Shown: positions 7,282 through 17,385, counted from the first letter of the stretch. The stretch: DNA of 64,000 bases from Bacillus tuaregi (GCF_900104575.1 NZ_LT629731.1:2430689-2494688), one strand, 5' to 3'. The notes: generated by a model not told the origin, from the sequence alone. A program made the numbers and translations.

Positions 7282-9987
7282 TTATTTTAATTTTTCACGA
7301 AGAACCATTTGCAGGATTCCGCCGTGACGATAGTAATCAATTTCTACTTCTGAATCAAAGCGAACAAGTACTTCAAATTCCTTCTTGGTGCCAGCTTCAT
7401 CAGTAGCTGTTACCTTCAGTAAATCACGAGGACGAACGTTTTCATCGATTTGAACATCAATTACTTCTTTACCAGTTAAGCCTAGTGTTTCAGCGCTTTC
7501 GCCATCCTTGAATTGTAATGGAAGTACTCCCATAAGAACCAGGTTCGAACGGTGAATACGCTCATAGCTTTCAGCAATAACCGTTTTGATTCCAAGCAGG
7601 TTTGTACCTTTAGCTGCCCAGTCACGAGAAGATCCCATTCCATAATCTTTCCCAGCTAGAACAACTAAGCCAGTTCCCTCTTCTTTGTACTTCATGCAAG
7701 CATCATAGATAGAAGTTACTTCACCAGTTGGCCAGTGAGTTGTGAATCCACCTTCTGTACCTGGAGCGATTTGGTTACGGATACGGATGTTAGCAAATGT
7801 ACCGCGCATCATGACCTCATGGTTACCACGACGAGAACCATAAGAGTTAAAGTCACGAGGCTCTACTCCATTTTCGCGTAGGTATTTACCTGCTGGTGTA
7901 TTGACTCCAATTGCACCTGCTGGTGAGATATGGTCAGTTGTAACAGAATCACCGAACTTACCAACAACACGTAAACCAGCTAATGGCTTCACTTCGTCTG
8001 GATCTGGTTTTAAGCCTTCGAAGAATGGCGGGTTCTGAATATAAGTTGATTTGTCATCAAATGTATATAGTGCATCATTGCTTGTTTGGATTTTATTCCA
8101 TAGTGCATTATCAGCAAATACGTTCTCATACTCGGCACGGAATAATTCCGGTGTTACAGTTTGCTTAACGACTTCATTGATTTCAGCAGTAGTTGGCCAA
8201 ATATCCTTGAAGAATACATCATTACCGTCTTTGTCTTTACCGATTGCTTCGTTTTGAAGGTCAACATCAACAGTACCAGCTAATGCATAGGCAACAACTA
8301 GCGGCGGTGAAGCCAAGTAATTTGCTTTTACTAGTGGATGAATACGTCCTTCAAAGTTACGGTTACCAGAAAGAACAGAAGTAACAAGTAGATCACTATC
8401 AGCAACTGCTTTTTCAATTTCATCTAATAATGGACCAGAGTTACCGATACATGTTGTACAGCCATAACCAACTGTGTTAAAGCCAAGCTGTTCAAGATAT
8501 GGCAGTAGACCTGAATCACGTAAATATCCAGTAACAACCTTTGATCCTGGTGCTAATGAAGTTTTAACAAACTTAGGAACCTCTAAGCCTAATTCAACCG
8601 CTTTCTTAGCAACTAGACCTGCACCTACTAGTACATATGGATTGGATGTATTTGTACAGCTTGTGATGGCTGCAATCGCAATCGCACCTGTTTTCATGGT
8701 TACTTGGTCACCATTAGCAAAGTTAACCACGGCTTCCTTGTTAATTTCGTCTTCAGTTAAACCAAAGCCTTGGTTTCCTTGTGGAGCAGTGATTGCTTGA
8801 TTAAATTCTTTTTTCATTTGTGAAAGCGGAATCAAATCCTGTGGACGCTTAGGACCAGAAAGATTTGCTTCGATTTCAGCAAGATTAATTTCTACTACTT
8901 TTGTATATACTGGTTCTAAAGCTGGATCAAAGAATAATCCATTTTCTTTACAGTATGTTTCAACAATTTTAATTTGCTCTTCAGTACGTCCTGATAAGCG
9001 CATATATTCTAAAGATTCACCATCAACAGGGAAGAATCCGCAAGTTGCACCATACTCAGGTGCCATGTTAGCAATGGTCGCACGGTCTGCAAGTGGTAAT
9101 GCCGGTACACCAGGGCCAAAGAATTCAACGAATTTACCTACCACACCATGGCTACGAAGTACTTGAGTTACTTTTAAAGCAAGGTCTGTAGCTGTTGCGC
9201 CATCTGGAAGCTCTCCCACTAACTTAACTCCAACAACTTCAGGTACTGGGAAGTATGAAGGCTGTCCTAGCATTCCAGCCTCGGCTTCAATCCCACCTAC
9301 GCCCCATCCAAGGACACCGATTCCGTTAATCATGGTTGTATGAGAGTCAGTACCTACTAGTGTATCTGGGAATGCTTCGAATTCGCCGTCTTCATTTTCA
9401 ACTGCATGTACAACGTTTGCAAGATACTCTAAGTTAACTTGGTGGACGATACCTGTTGCTGGTGGCACAGCACGATAGTTATTGAATGCTTTTTGTGCCC
9501 AGCTTAAGAACTGGTAACGCTCAGCATTACGTTCAAATTCTAATTCCATGTTAAGACCTAGGGCCTCTTGAGTTCCGTATTTATCTACTTGTACTGAGTG
9601 GTCGATAACAAGATCAACTGGCTTTAACGGATTAATTTTGTCAGGGTCTCCACCTAAATCTGCCATCGCCTTACGAAGTGATGCAAGGTCAACAACGGCA
9701 GGAACACCAGTAAAGTCTTGAAGAATAACACGTGAAGGTTTAAATGGAACATCAATTTCTTGAACTTCATCAGTTCCCCATTTAGCTAAGTTTTCAACAT
9801 GCTCCTTCGTGATGACACGTCCATCATATTGACGAAGGACAGACTCTAATAATACTTTAATAGAATATGGTAATTTGGATACATTACCTAATCCAGCTTT
9901 TTCTAACTCGCCTAAATCATAAAAATTATAACGCTTCCCGTCTAATTCAAATGACTTACGGGCTTGAAAAACATCATTATTTGACAT
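7282..9987 (-). CDS. acnA: Aconitate hydratase (citB)
   Basis: A full-length 901-residue aconitase, which interconverts citrate and isocitrate in the TCA cycle; B. subtilis CitB has 909 residues and also binds RNA when iron is short. The three cubane ligands are seen at Cys444 ([10 protein letters not shown]), Cys510 and Cys513 ([11 protein letters not shown]). The C-terminal swivel domain has the [17 protein letters not shown] and [12 protein letters not shown] segments. The start at 9987 has AGAGGGGGA upstream; the longer frame upstream of it has no ribosome-binding site. It is divergent from sspO, as in B. subtilis. Confidence 0.98.
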   Translation of the reverse strand: MSNNDVFQARKSFELDGKRYNFYDLGELEKAGLGNVSKLPYSIKVLLESVLRQYDGRVITKEHVENLAKWGTDEVQEIDVPFKPSRVILQDFTGVPAVVDLASLRKAMADLGGDPDKINPLKPVDLVIDHSVQVDKYGTQEALGLNMELEFERNAERYQFLSWAQKAFNNYRAVPPATGIVHQVNLEYLANVVHAVENEDGEFEAFPDTLVGTDSHTTMINGIGVLGWGVGGIEAEAGMLGQPSYFPVPEVVGVKLVGELPDGATATDLALKVTQVLRSHGVVGKFVEFFGPGVPALPLADRATIANMAPEYGATCGFFPVDGESLEYMRLSGRTEEQIKIVETYCKENGLFFDPALEPVYTKVVEINLAEIEANLSGPKRPQDLIPLSQMKKEFNQAITAPQGNQGFGLTEDEINKEAVVNFANGDQVTMKTGAIAIAAITSCTNTSNPYVLVGAGLVAKKAVELGLEVPKFVKTSLAPGSKVVTGYLRDSGLLPYLEQLGFNTVGYGCTTCIGNSGPLLDEIEKAVADSDLLVTSVLSGNRNFEGRIHPLVKANYLASPPLVVAYALAGTVDVDLQNEAIGKDKDGNDVFFKDIWPTTAEINEVVKQTVTPELFRAEYENVFADNALWNKIQTSNDALYTFDDKSTYIQNPPFFEGLKPDPDEVKPLAGLRVVGKFGDSVTTDHISPAGAIGVNTPAGKYLRENGVEPRDFNSYGSRRGNHEVMMRGTFANIRIRNQIAPGTEGGFTTHWPTGEVTSIYDACMKYKEEGTGLVVLAGKDYGMGSSRDWAAKGTNLLGIKTVIAESYERIHRSNLVLMGVLPLQFKDGESAETLGLTGKEVIDVQIDENVRPRDLLKVTATDEAGTKKEFEVLVRFDSEVEIDYYRHGGILQMVLREKLK

Positions 9988-10305
9988 TATGTATTTCCCC
10001 CTCTTCTTAAGTATGCTCGTAATAATCATATACAATTTTCGCACTTTTGTCGAAAAGTTTGAATTTTTTCTTTTGTCCCAAACTTCTCTAACGTTTTTAT
10101 TTTAATATAAGCTTCGTTATAAGTAAATAACAAGAAAGTGATGTTTTTAATGATATTAACTTATTATTTAGATAATATTTATTAATTATTTATTATTTAT
10201 CGAAAAATTGCAATTATTAGCTAATATTGTAGACCGATTAGAGGCTTACCTGCTGTATAACGACAAAAAATGCAGAGATAATAATGAGAGGTGGAGGTGA
10301 ATTCA

Positions 10306-10455
10306 ATGGCGAAAAGAAGAGCAAACCATATCATTCCCGGTGCCAATGCCGCTAGTGCACAAGGAAAAGGGGTCGGATTTAATGAAGAATACTCTAATGA
10401 ACCGCTGACAGAAGCGCAAAAAATGAATAATAAAAAGCGAAAGAAGAATCAATAA
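10306..10455 (+). CDS. sspO: Acid-soluble spore protein SspO
   Basis: A 49-residue basic protein, starting [20 protein letters not shown] and ending NNKKRKKNQ, that matches the SspO family, including the KRKANH-like start and the C-terminal NNKKRK tail. GGTGGAGGTG lies just before the ATG. A TGTATA...GATAATA pair upstream could be a sigma-G promoter but is weak. It is divergent from acnA, as in B. subtilis. Confidence 0.93.
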   Translation: MAKRRANHIIPGANAASAQGKGVGFNEEYSNEPLTEAQKMNNKKRKKNQ

Positions 10456-10487
10456 CAAAAACCCCCTTCACCGGGGGTTTTTGTTCA
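10454..10487. terminator. Terminator shared by sspO and the convergent gene
   Basis: A 13-bp stem (AACAAAAACCCCC from 10454 with GGGGGTTTTTGTT to 10485) that overlaps the sspO stop codon and carries U tracts in both directions. Confidence 0.9.
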
Positions 10488-10494
10488 TTTTTAA

Positions 10495-10755
10495 TTATAA
10501 TGATCCATTTACTTCATCAACCATGCTCCGCAAGTCATTTTGAAATCTCTCCAGTTGTACCCGCTGGTGTTCGGAAGCGACTTCCATGGCATTTTCAATT
10601 TGCTGGTAGGCTTCATTTACTTCCTTTTGTAAATGCTTTAGCTGGCTTCCATAGCTGGCTGAGTCTCTAACAATGTCAAAGTAGGTTTCCTGTGCATGTT
10701 CTACACCCTGCTGCGCTGCTTGAAAGGCCTGCTGCTTATTTTTATGGTATGGCAT
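10495..10755 (-). CDS. YtzC-like (DUF2524) small helical protein
   Basis: An 86-residue, almost wholly helical protein with heptad-like spacing, starting MPYHKNKQQAFQAAQQGVEH. Its layout (AQETY..., ...EVNEAYQQIENAM..., ...QRVQLERFQNDLR) resembles the DUF2524/YtzC family of Bacillus from memory. GGGGGG lies before the ATG at 10755. It sits among small spore-protein genes (sspO, sspP). Function unknown; the family assignment is tentative. Confidence 0.65.
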   Translation of the reverse strand: MPYHKNKQQAFQAAQQGVEHAQETYFDIVRDSASYGSQLKHLQKEVNEAYQQIENAMEVASEHQRVQLERFQNDLRSMVDEVNGSL

Positions 10756-10871
10756 ATTGAATCATCCCCCCTTTGCCCAGTATGTATCGTTAAATTGCGC
10801 AAACAAGATGTAAAATATTCAGCATAAAAAATGTTCAATATCTCATCCTAATCAATGAGGAGGGATAAAAG

Positions 10872-11012
10872 ATGGTGAATAAAAACGACGGGAAAGATAT
10901 GCGCAGAAATCAACCGAAAACCTCAGGACAGCCTGAGCCGTTAAGCGGTTCACACAAAGTAAAGAATCGAAATCATACAAGACAAAAAAGTAAGTCACAC
11001 CATGATATGTAA
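10872..11012 (+). CDS. sspP: Acid-soluble spore protein SspP
   Basis: A 46-residue protein whose start ([11 protein letters not shown]) and tail ([11 protein letters not shown]...SHHDM) match SspP. It has the typical GQPEPLSGS middle. GAGGAGGG precedes the ATG by 7 bases. It lies near sspO, as in Bacillus, and ends at a strong bidirectional terminator facing selA. Confidence 0.93.
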   Translation: MVNKNDGKDMRRNQPKTSGQPEPLSGSHKVKNRNHTRQKSKSHHDM

Positions 11013-11021
11013 GTAATAAAA

Positions 11022-11069
11022 AAACAAACCTGTAGCCTACAGGATTATCCAGCGGCTACAGGTTTGTTT
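11022..11069. terminator. Bidirectional terminator between sspP and selA
   Basis: A perfect 16-bp stem (11022-11037 with 11054-11069), A-rich on the left and T-rich on the right, between convergent genes. Confidence 0.92.
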
Positions 11070-11082
11070 CTGTTCTTATTCT

Positions 11083-12492
11083 CTATGAGAGCTCGATTAG
11101 GGCATGAATCAGTAATTCTTCTTCCTCTTCACTGACAGTTCGTAAGTCAATATGAATTTCTTCCTTTTGAATTCGGACAACGATTGCAGGAGTGGACTTT
11201 GTCCTTAACAATGCTGCTACTTTTTCAGCATTAAACTCTTTATGCTTCAGCGTAGCAACATACGTTGGCAGTTCTACATCCGGCATCGTTCCGCCACCTA
11301 CTTGGCTTGTTCCTTCTATAATAGAAGAATGGTAAGTTTGACACGACTGCGAAAGCCTTGCTAAAAAGGCTTCGGTGCGTTGCTTCAATTCTTCCTTTCC
11401 CGCTAATAAATCTCTTACAACAGGAATATGACGTAGCTCTTCCTTTCCTTTGGCGTAATGCATTAGAGTTCCTTCTAATGCTGCAAGGGTCATTTTATCT
11501 ACTCGTAACACACGAGCAAGCTGATGTTTCTTTAATTGATCAATTAATTCCTTTTTACCTGCGATAATGCCCGCTTGCGGTCCACCCAGCAATTTGTCAC
11601 CACTAAAGGAAACAAGATCCGCACCCATTTTTAGTACTTCGCTGACGACGGGTTCATCGCCAATCCCATGCTGTTGGAAATCATATAGAACACCGCTACC
11701 TAAGTCCTCGTAAAAGATTATTTGTTCATGATGACTTGCAAGTTCAGCCAAATCCACCGTATCTACAGACTTAGTAAATCCCATGACTTTAAAATTACTA
11801 GTATGCACCTTTAAAATCATTCTTGTTTCTTCATTAATTGCTCGCTCATAATCATACAGATGTGTTTTATTGGTTGTCCCTATCTCAACTAGACGCGCAC
11901 CACTTTCTTCCATAATAGAAGATATGCGAAAAGAACCGCCAATCTCAACAAGCTGACCTCTTGATACAACTACTTCTTTTTCGTAAGCTAAAGCCCGCAA
12001 AATTAGATAAACAGCAGCAGCATTATTATTGACAACCATTGCAGCCTCAGAACCTGTAATTCTTTTAATAAGCTCTTCGACATGCGTATGTCTTGAACCT
12101 CGTTCCCCTTCGATTAGTTTATATTCTAGGTTTGAGTATTGTTTTGCTGTCTCTATTACATGCTGGATTGCCCGCTCACTCAAGCGGGCTCTTCCTAGAT
12201 TTGTATGTAAAATGGTCCCTGTTGCATTAATGACATTTTTAAGTGTATAGCTATATTTTTTTTGGATATATTGTTCCATTCTAGAGAAAATTTCTGTTAA
12301 GAAACTTTCATGTCCCGGCTCAGGACCAGCCCAATCATTTTTCAAAATTAATTGTCTAATATCATTTATTACGCTTGATAAAATCGCTGTTAAATTTATT
12401 TGATCAATGCCAAATTGGTCCATCAACCGTTTAAACTGCTCAGTTTTTTGCAGTTCGTGAACCGGTGGCAATGCTTTTAATAAATGTTTCAC
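11083..12492 (-). CDS. selA: L-seryl-tRNA(Sec) selenium transferase
   Basis: SelA converts Ser-tRNA(Sec) to Sec-tRNA(Sec) using selenophosphate and pyridoxal phosphate, in a cytoplasmic homodecamer. The 469-residue length is typical. The family segments are present: NVINATGTILHTNLGRA, a VNNNAAAV stretch, and the PLP lysine in SFSGDKLLGGPQAG (Lys300). The GTG at 12492 is chosen because GGAGGGA lies 6 bases upstream; the frame extends further without a site. It is divergent from selD with a 252-base gap, so the two Sec-specific enzymes probably share a control region. Confidence 0.97.
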   Translation of the reverse strand: MKHLLKALPPVHELQKTEQFKRLMDQFGIDQINLTAILSSVINDIRQLILKNDWAGPEPGHESFLTEIFSRMEQYIQKKYSYTLKNVINATGTILHTNLGRARLSERAIQHVIETAKQYSNLEYKLIEGERGSRHTHVEELIKRITGSEAAMVVNNNAAAVYLILRALAYEKEVVVSRGQLVEIGGSFRISSIMEESGARLVEIGTTNKTHLYDYERAINEETRMILKVHTSNFKVMGFTKSVDTVDLAELASHHEQIIFYEDLGSGVLYDFQQHGIGDEPVVSEVLKMGADLVSFSGDKLLGGPQAGIIAGKKELIDQLKKHQLARVLRVDKMTLAALEGTLMHYAKGKEELRHIPVVRDLLAGKEELKQRTEAFLARLSQSCQTYHSSIIEGTSQVGGGTMPDVELPTYVATLKHKEFNAEKVAALLRTKSTPAIVVRIQKEEIHIDLRTVSEEEEELLIHALIELS

Positions 12493-12744
12493 GAAAGATC
12501 CCTCCAAAATGTATGTAGCATCTATGCAGCATTTATAGTATAGCATTTTTCACTCTTCAATAGCTCACCCTTAAAGGTAAATTATTGTAAGTGGTGTAAG
12601 CCAATTTCCAAAGTGAGGATTGATTTTTTATATAAGATGACAGTTTTTTTAACTTATAAAAGCCTAGGATTCTTTTTGACAAAATGGAGATTCATGTGCA
12701 TTCAAATTAAAAAACTTGTATACTGAAGGTTGGAGGTGAGCCCA

Positions 12745-13794
12745 GTGAGTGAGCAAGAGAAAATTCGTCTTACTTCGTTATCAACAAAAGCCGGTTGAGG
12801 CTGCAAAATTGGTCCTGAGGACTTAGCGCAAGTGTTGCGCTTATTACCTGAACAAGAGCAAGTCCCTGAGCTACTGGTCGGACGTGAAACATCTGATGAT
12901 GCAGGCGTGTACCAACTGACAGATACAATTGCACTAATTCAAACGATTGATTATTTTACCCCTGTAGTTGACGATCCATATATGTTTGGTCAAATAGCAG
13001 CGGCCAACGCTCTAAGCGATGTCTATGCTATGGGCGGCAAACCCAAAACGGCCCTTAATATGGTGGGTTATCCTGTGAAAAAGCTTGGTGGAGAAATGCT
13101 AGCTGAGATTTTACGCGGTGGAAACGATAAGATAAAAGAGGCTGGAGCGGTTCTGGTCGGTGGACATTCCATTGACGATCAAGAGCCAAAATATGGATTA
13201 TCTGTAACAGGTGTTGTTCATCCAGATAAATTCTGGAAAAATGTCGGTGCTAAACCTGGAGACACTCTTGTCTTAACGAAGCCGATTGGCGTTGGAATCC
13301 TTACAACCGGGATTAAACGTGGAGCAGTCACCCCAGAGCAGGAAAAAGCCGTTACTGAAACAATGGCCATGCTAAATAAGCAAGCAGCCGAGGTTTTAAG
13401 TAATTTTTCGCCAAGTGCTGTTACCGATGTAACCGGCTTTGGTCTATTAGGTCATGGCAGTGAAATGGCAGCTGGTAGCAATGTTACACTTGTCATTCAC
13501 TATCATAAAGTGCCTATTCTCGACGGTGCACTTGCGTTAGCAAGGGATGGCGTAGTACCAGGAGGATCGAAGTCTAATCATAAATGGCTTGATAACGACG
13601 TTGACTATCAGGAGATTCTTCCTGAAGAACAAATGGTCCTTTGTGATGCAATCACATCAGGCGGATTGCTAGTAGCGATAAACGCTGATGATGCTGAAAA
13701 ATATGTCCAAGCCTTAAAGGAAGCAGGCCAGGATTCCTGGATTATCGGGGAAGTAGTTGAAAAACAAGATAAATTGATTTCTGTTACACGATAA
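12745..13794 (+). CDS. selD: Selenide, water dikinase, itself a selenoprotein (UGA at 12796-12798)
   Basis: SelD makes selenophosphate from selenide and ATP. The frame starts at GTG 12745 (GGAGGTGAG 5 bases upstream), runs SLSTKAG, meets UGA at 12796-12798 (residue 18), and continues GCKIGPEDL into the known SelD body (NALSDVYAMGG, GGHSIDDQEPKYG, DVTGFGLLGH). The UGA is exactly at the catalytic Cys/Sec position next to the conserved Lys. The whole protein is 349 residues, the family length. An ORF starting at 12832 would lose the active site. Sec in SelD is known in other bacteria. A hairpin candidate for SECIS follows the UGA. Confidence 0.96.
12811..12841 (+). promoter_or_regulatory. Candidate SECIS region of selD
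   Basis: Two hairpins follow the UGA: GGUCC-UGA-GGACU (12811-12823, loop starting 18 bases after the UGA) and AGCGCAA-GUG-UUGCGCU (12825-12841, loop about 34 bases after it). Both loops have a G in the first two positions and both fall in the distance range known for bacterial SECIS elements. I cannot tell which is used. Confidence 0.5.
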
Positions 13795-13822
13795 GGGAAT
13801 GGAGTTACTCTCCTTCCCTATC
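13793..13822 (+). terminator. Probable terminator of selD
   Basis: AGGGAA and GGAG pair with CTCC and TTCCCT across a TTACT loop, with one bulged T, overlapping the selD stop. The T run after it is weak. Confidence 0.5.
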
Positions 13823-13936
13823 CTTATTTCGGATAGAAAAAATCAAACTTTTCCCATCATAGAAACTTCTTTTTAATCCATCTAAAAGAATTGACCAAAT
13901 TTATCTTAATGATTATAATATATAAATGTCATATAT

Positions 13937-14010
13937 GTCCCAGTAGCTCAGCAGGATAGAGCAACAGTTTCCTAAACTGTAGGTCGGGGGTTCGAATCCC
14001 TTCTGGGACG
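13937..14010 (+). tRNA. tRNA-Arg (anticodon CCT)
   Basis: A full cloverleaf in 74 bases: acceptor GTCCCAG with CTGGGAC, D arm GCTC...GAGC, anticodon stem ACAGT/ACTGT with loop TTCCTAA (anticodon CCT, reading AGG), a five-base variable region AGGTC, T loop TTCGAAT and discriminator G. CCA is not encoded. The short variable arm and anticodon rule out tRNA-Sec. tRNA 3' ends are common integration sites, and an accessory region begins right after. Confidence 0.95.
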
Positions 14011-14024
14011 TAAAAAACATTGCT

Positions 14025-14056
14025 AAGAACCCTTATTATATAAGGGTTCTTCTGTT
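14025..14056 (+). terminator. Terminator after tRNA-Arg
   Basis: A 10-bp stem, AAGAACCCTT (14025-14034) with AAGGGTTCTT (14042-14051), 15 bases after the tRNA. Confidence 0.85.
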
Positions 14057-14090
14057 ATATATAGACTTTTTGTTTCTTTGAAACAGTTTA

Positions 14091-14119
14091 ATTGCCGAAA
14101 AATTGCCGAAAACCGAAAA
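14091..14119. repeat. Tandem 11-bp repeat ATTGCCGAAAA next to the tRNA
   Basis: Two exact adjacent copies (14091-14101 and 14102-14112) and a third partial copy (CCGAAAAAA). Such direct repeats beside a tRNA often mark integrase arm sites or the remains of one; no integrase gene is present here. The rest of 14053-14390 has no gene that I can see. Confidence 0.55.
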
Positions 14120-14390
14120 AAGCTTATTATTGAAGCTCGTACAGCACCTTTTGTATGCTTCATGCAGAATATCAAGAAATCATGTTTTTTAGATTAAAAG
14201 CTAATTCTTAAACTTTTATATCCTGTAAATAACTCTCCCTCCTTTCCCCTTACCAAAATCATCTGTTCTTATAATGTACTAGTCACATCTGTAACTAGAT
14301 ATATTTCAAACTTGAAAGCACACAGTATTTTTTCATTTAATCATGAATAAAAAATCTAAAAGGTTAACACAATATATTTCAGGTGATATA

Positions 14391-15752
14391 ATGGAGAAAT
14401 TTTGCTTACCTGAAAAATATTTACATGCAAATTGGAAAGTGAAACATGAATTAGTTAGAGAATTTATAAGCGATTTTAAAAAGAAAAAATCACTTAATCA
14501 CAACAAAAGAATATCTTGGAAAACTTCACTGGTTCTAGAATTACTAACCATTCTGAATCTAGAAATAGATTACAAAAATTTTAAGTATGTTAACACACGT
14601 ACACCATTTAAAGTTAACTGCAGCATTCATAACGAAAATTTTGACACTAAGCTTGAATTAATCCTTAAAGGGCAGATATGTCCAAAGTGTCTATCTACTG
14701 AAAAAGGTTTATCACAAGAAGAGGCAGAAAAAAGAGCAACTGAGGTTGGATATACGTTACTTGATAGATACAAAGATTATCACGCGGATCATTGGATGAA
14801 ATGTCCAAAGGGACATACCGTCTTTATGCCTTATTCAACAATTTTTTATAATTGCTACAAAGACTGTGGTAAAGAGAGAAAACGGTTCAAACTCCGAACA
14901 CCCTATAATAAAATAGTTGAGTTATTTGACCAACTCAAAAATAAATATCCCAATATTAAAATTTTGACAACAGAAACAGAGTACGAGAATTACAAAGGTA
15001 AAAGTGGAAAATTTAAAATTAGCTATACCTGTGTGTATTGCGGAGAGAAAAAAGGGAATACATTCCAAGAAATTAAAGATGGTAACCTTATGCATAAAAA
15101 ATGTGCTGGTGAGGTCATTAACTCTTATCGAAGATTCTCCTATAATCAGGTTGTAATGAGATTTAAAATACAAGGCCTAAAAGTTATTACCACCGAGGAA
15201 GAGTTCAATCTAAAATATAAAAATTACTTATATGAAATTAAATACAAATGTGAATCATGCGGATTCAGTAAAAAAAAGACCGTTAAAGATGCAGAAAATT
15301 CAGGTTGTCCAGCTTGCAACTCAAATTACTTTAATAAATCTAATCATCTCTTACAGCAATGGTCAGATAAAATTAAGCTGAAACAAGATCATACCTGCTT
15401 CAACTGTGGTTATTCTGGTATAGAAATTCACGCACATCATCTTTTTGGTAAAAAACACTTCCCCGAATTTTCTAAAGAAATTTGGTGTGGTATCGCTTTG
15501 TGTCAATATTGTCATATAAATAATACGCATTCCTATCATAAATACGCAAAAAAATTAAAAGCTAAATCCACTCCGGGTATTTTTATTTCATGGATTAATA
15601 ATTGGGCGGAGAAATGTAGGGAGGAAAGCCTGTCTTTTCACTCACTAAATAATATCAATTCAGTGCCATGTCCAAAAAACGACCTAACATATCTAGATAA
15701 CTTTCCTTTCAACCTTTTTAAAGAAAAACCCTACTATTTAAATGAAATTTAA
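14391..15752 (+). CDS. Multi-zinc-ribbon protein with C-terminal HNH nuclease-like domain
   Basis: About 453 residues, AT-rich and lysine-rich. Four CxxC-type knuckles run along the protein (CPKC, CVYC, CESC, CPAC), then a C-terminal HNH-like module: HTCFNCGY, IHAHHLFGKK, LCQYCHINNTH, that is two cysteine pairs around His-His, the layout of a zinc-containing HNH endonuclease. It probably binds and cuts DNA. The ATG at 14391 has AGGTGAT upstream; an in-frame ATG at 14343 has no site. It is the first gene after the tRNA. It could be a phage-derived, homing or defence nuclease; context does not decide. Confidence 0.75.
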   Translation: MEKFCLPEKYLHANWKVKHELVREFISDFKKKKSLNHNKRISWKTSLVLELLTILNLEIDYKNFKYVNTRTPFKVNCSIHNENFDTKLELILKGQICPKCLSTEKGLSQEEAEKRATEVGYTLLDRYKDYHADHWMKCPKGHTVFMPYSTIFYNCYKDCGKERKRFKLRTPYNKIVELFDQLKNKYPNIKILTTETEYENYKGKSGKFKISYTCVYCGEKKGNTFQEIKDGNLMHKKCAGEVINSYRRFSYNQVVMRFKIQGLKVITTEEEFNLKYKNYLYEIKYKCESCGFSKKKTVKDAENSGCPACNSNYFNKSNHLLQQWSDKIKLKQDHTCFNCGYSGIEIHAHHLFGKKHFPEFSKEIWCGIALCQYCHINNTHSYHKYAKKLKAKSTPGIFISWINNWAEKCREESLSFHSLNNINSVPCPKNDLTYLDNFPFNLFKEKPYYLNEI

Positions 15753-15795
15753 GTTTTACCTTATGTTCTCAGATAATCCAAATTACACAAAAAAT

Positions 15796-15837
15796 CACAG
15801 GTCATACATTTTCCACTGAAAGACCTGTGTTTTTTTG
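15796..15837 (+). terminator. Terminator of the HNH gene
   Basis: CACAGGTC (15796-15803) pairs with GACCTGTG (15822-15829), followed by a run of Ts. Confidence 0.8.
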
Positions 15838-15912
15838 GTAATAAAAATCCATAAACATATTGACCTGTAATGGTTCATTCAAAGATACATTTTTAATATT
15901 TAAAGCAATATA

Positions 15913-16086
15913 TCAATTTTCCCCGTCATTAACATCATATTTGTCCAATAGCTCATGCAAAGCCAAAGTATATAAATCGGACATTCGTAATCTTGTTTTT
16001 ATAGATAGCTCTTTTAATTGATTAAGGTAAGCTGGCTGAATAGTAATGGTTGTTCTTTCTGCCTTACTAGATAAATCCAACTTCAT
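15913..16086 (-). pseudogene. Ribbon-helix-helix DNA-binding protein, probably a remnant
   Basis: The minus strand encodes MKLDLSSKAERTTITIQ followed by an amphipathic two-helix segment, the pattern of a ribbon-helix-helix regulator of about 57 residues. There is no ribosome-binding site at its ATG. The open frame continues upstream to a stop at 16192, and another frame there encodes a similar short strand (KKRITIAMDSN), so the 5' part looks frameshifted or rearranged. Such proteins control plasmid copy number or partition. The flanking 16087-16640 stretch has no other gene, only a hairpin. Confidence 0.45.
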
Positions 16087-16505
16087 TAATGATTGATGAA
16101 TATTAGCTTTAGGAATAGGATCAACTAAATGCTGACTAAACTGATTATATTTGAATCCATTGCTATTGTAATTCTTTTTTTCGGTACTACATCAGCTTCT
16201 ATTAGTTCTTGTTCTAAAGTTCACAAATATCCCCATGTTACTTAAAAATTGTGAAATGTCCCCCCCTTCTTCCCTCAAATATTGCAGAGCGACTAGGAAA
16301 AACACCATAAATGAATCTTGACATATGGACATACATTTTTAGATTTGGAAAGAGAGAGTTCAATTATTCTCTGAAAGTCTAAGTTGGCCAAAACGGTGGC
16401 CAATTCTGAAAAACAACTGCTTTAAACGTTTATATATTATGGGTTGTGAGCATCGTTGAATTCTTCTCTCGTTAATTAATATGCTTTGTAAATAGCATAT
16501 TCAAA

Positions 16506-16548
16506 AACCCTAGAAACCTTGATATATCAATGGTTCTAGGGTTTTTTG
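16506..16548 (+). terminator. Isolated hairpin terminator
   Basis: AACCCTAGAAACC pairs with GGTTCTAGGGTT across about 13 bases, followed by Ts. No intact gene ends upstream, which suggests a lost gene. Confidence 0.7.
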
Positions 16549-16694
16549 TTTATTTTCTGCTTTGTAGAATAATGTATTCTCCCCCAACGATCTGGGAGAG
16601 GTTTTGGGGGACGTTTTTAGAATAAATAAAACCATTTGTGGGCAGACGCTTAACTAAATTTAGAAATGTAGATTATCTAAAGGAGATCAGTAAC

Positions 16695-17162
16695 ATGGAA
16701 AATGAAATTCTCGATAAATTCCTCAACTTATATAAAGGAACACCAGAAGAAGAATATGCATTGAAATTAGGGAATCGGATAAATGTAATGTTACTTGAAA
16801 TGCAAAATAACCATTCAAACTTGATTAAAAAATATTTCGATGCTTTTAATGAATCAAACGAATACTATAAAAAAGAGACCACTCAATTACGCAAAGAATT
16901 AGCCAATTCAATTCCCAAAGATTTGTACGAAGAAGCAGTAGAAAATAAAAAACGGAGTCAAGAAATTATAAGCATCATCGACAATGAAATATATACTCGT
17001 ATCAATCACTTTTTATACAAATCAGCAAATGCTGATGCTAAGGGTGAACCCACGGGCAACTATGAATTTGTTATTAAAGAATTAATAAGTTTACGGGATA
17101 TGATTAAATATAGAAAGGAAAGTATTGAATATAAAAAAGAGAATTTAAGGGTGTATAAATAA
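16695..17162 (+). CDS. Helical hypothetical protein (155 aa)
   Basis: A soluble, mainly helical, charged protein (MENEILDKFLNLYKGTPEEE start; many Glu, Lys and Asn). AAAGGAG lies 9 bases before the ATG at 16695; the open frame reaches further up but has no site. No recognisable domain. It stands alone between two terminators. Function unknown. Confidence 0.65.
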   Translation: MENEILDKFLNLYKGTPEEEYALKLGNRINVMLLEMQNNHSNLIKKYFDAFNESNEYYKKETTQLRKELANSIPKDLYEEAVENKKRSQEIISIIDNEIYTRINHFLYKSANADAKGEPTGNYEFVIKELISLRDMIKYRKESIEYKKENLRVYK

Positions 17163-17385
17163 TTTTGTGTCAACAGTTATTTATTCTAATGAATAGATAA
17201 CCATTTATGATTACAGCCATTAGAATTTACCACCTCTGCCATTTTTTTGTACCAGTCTTTATAACAATCATTTTCTACACTTTGTAAAATCCTTATCAAT
17301 AAAAGCCCCTTCTAATTCTCTATTGTAAGGGAATGGCAGAGTAAGGAGAATAATAATTTACAAAGTTATGGTAATTAAAATATAA

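Noticed and set aside
7983..8800. Plus-strand ORFs inside acnA
   Set aside because: They are shadows of the aconitase frame.
12832..13794. selD starting at 12832
   Set aside because: It would lack the active site; GTG 12745 has a strong site and the frame is continuous apart from the UGA.
13937..14010. The tRNA near selA/selD as tRNA-Sec
   Set aside because: Anticodon is CCT, the variable arm is short and the length is 74, so it is tRNA-Arg.
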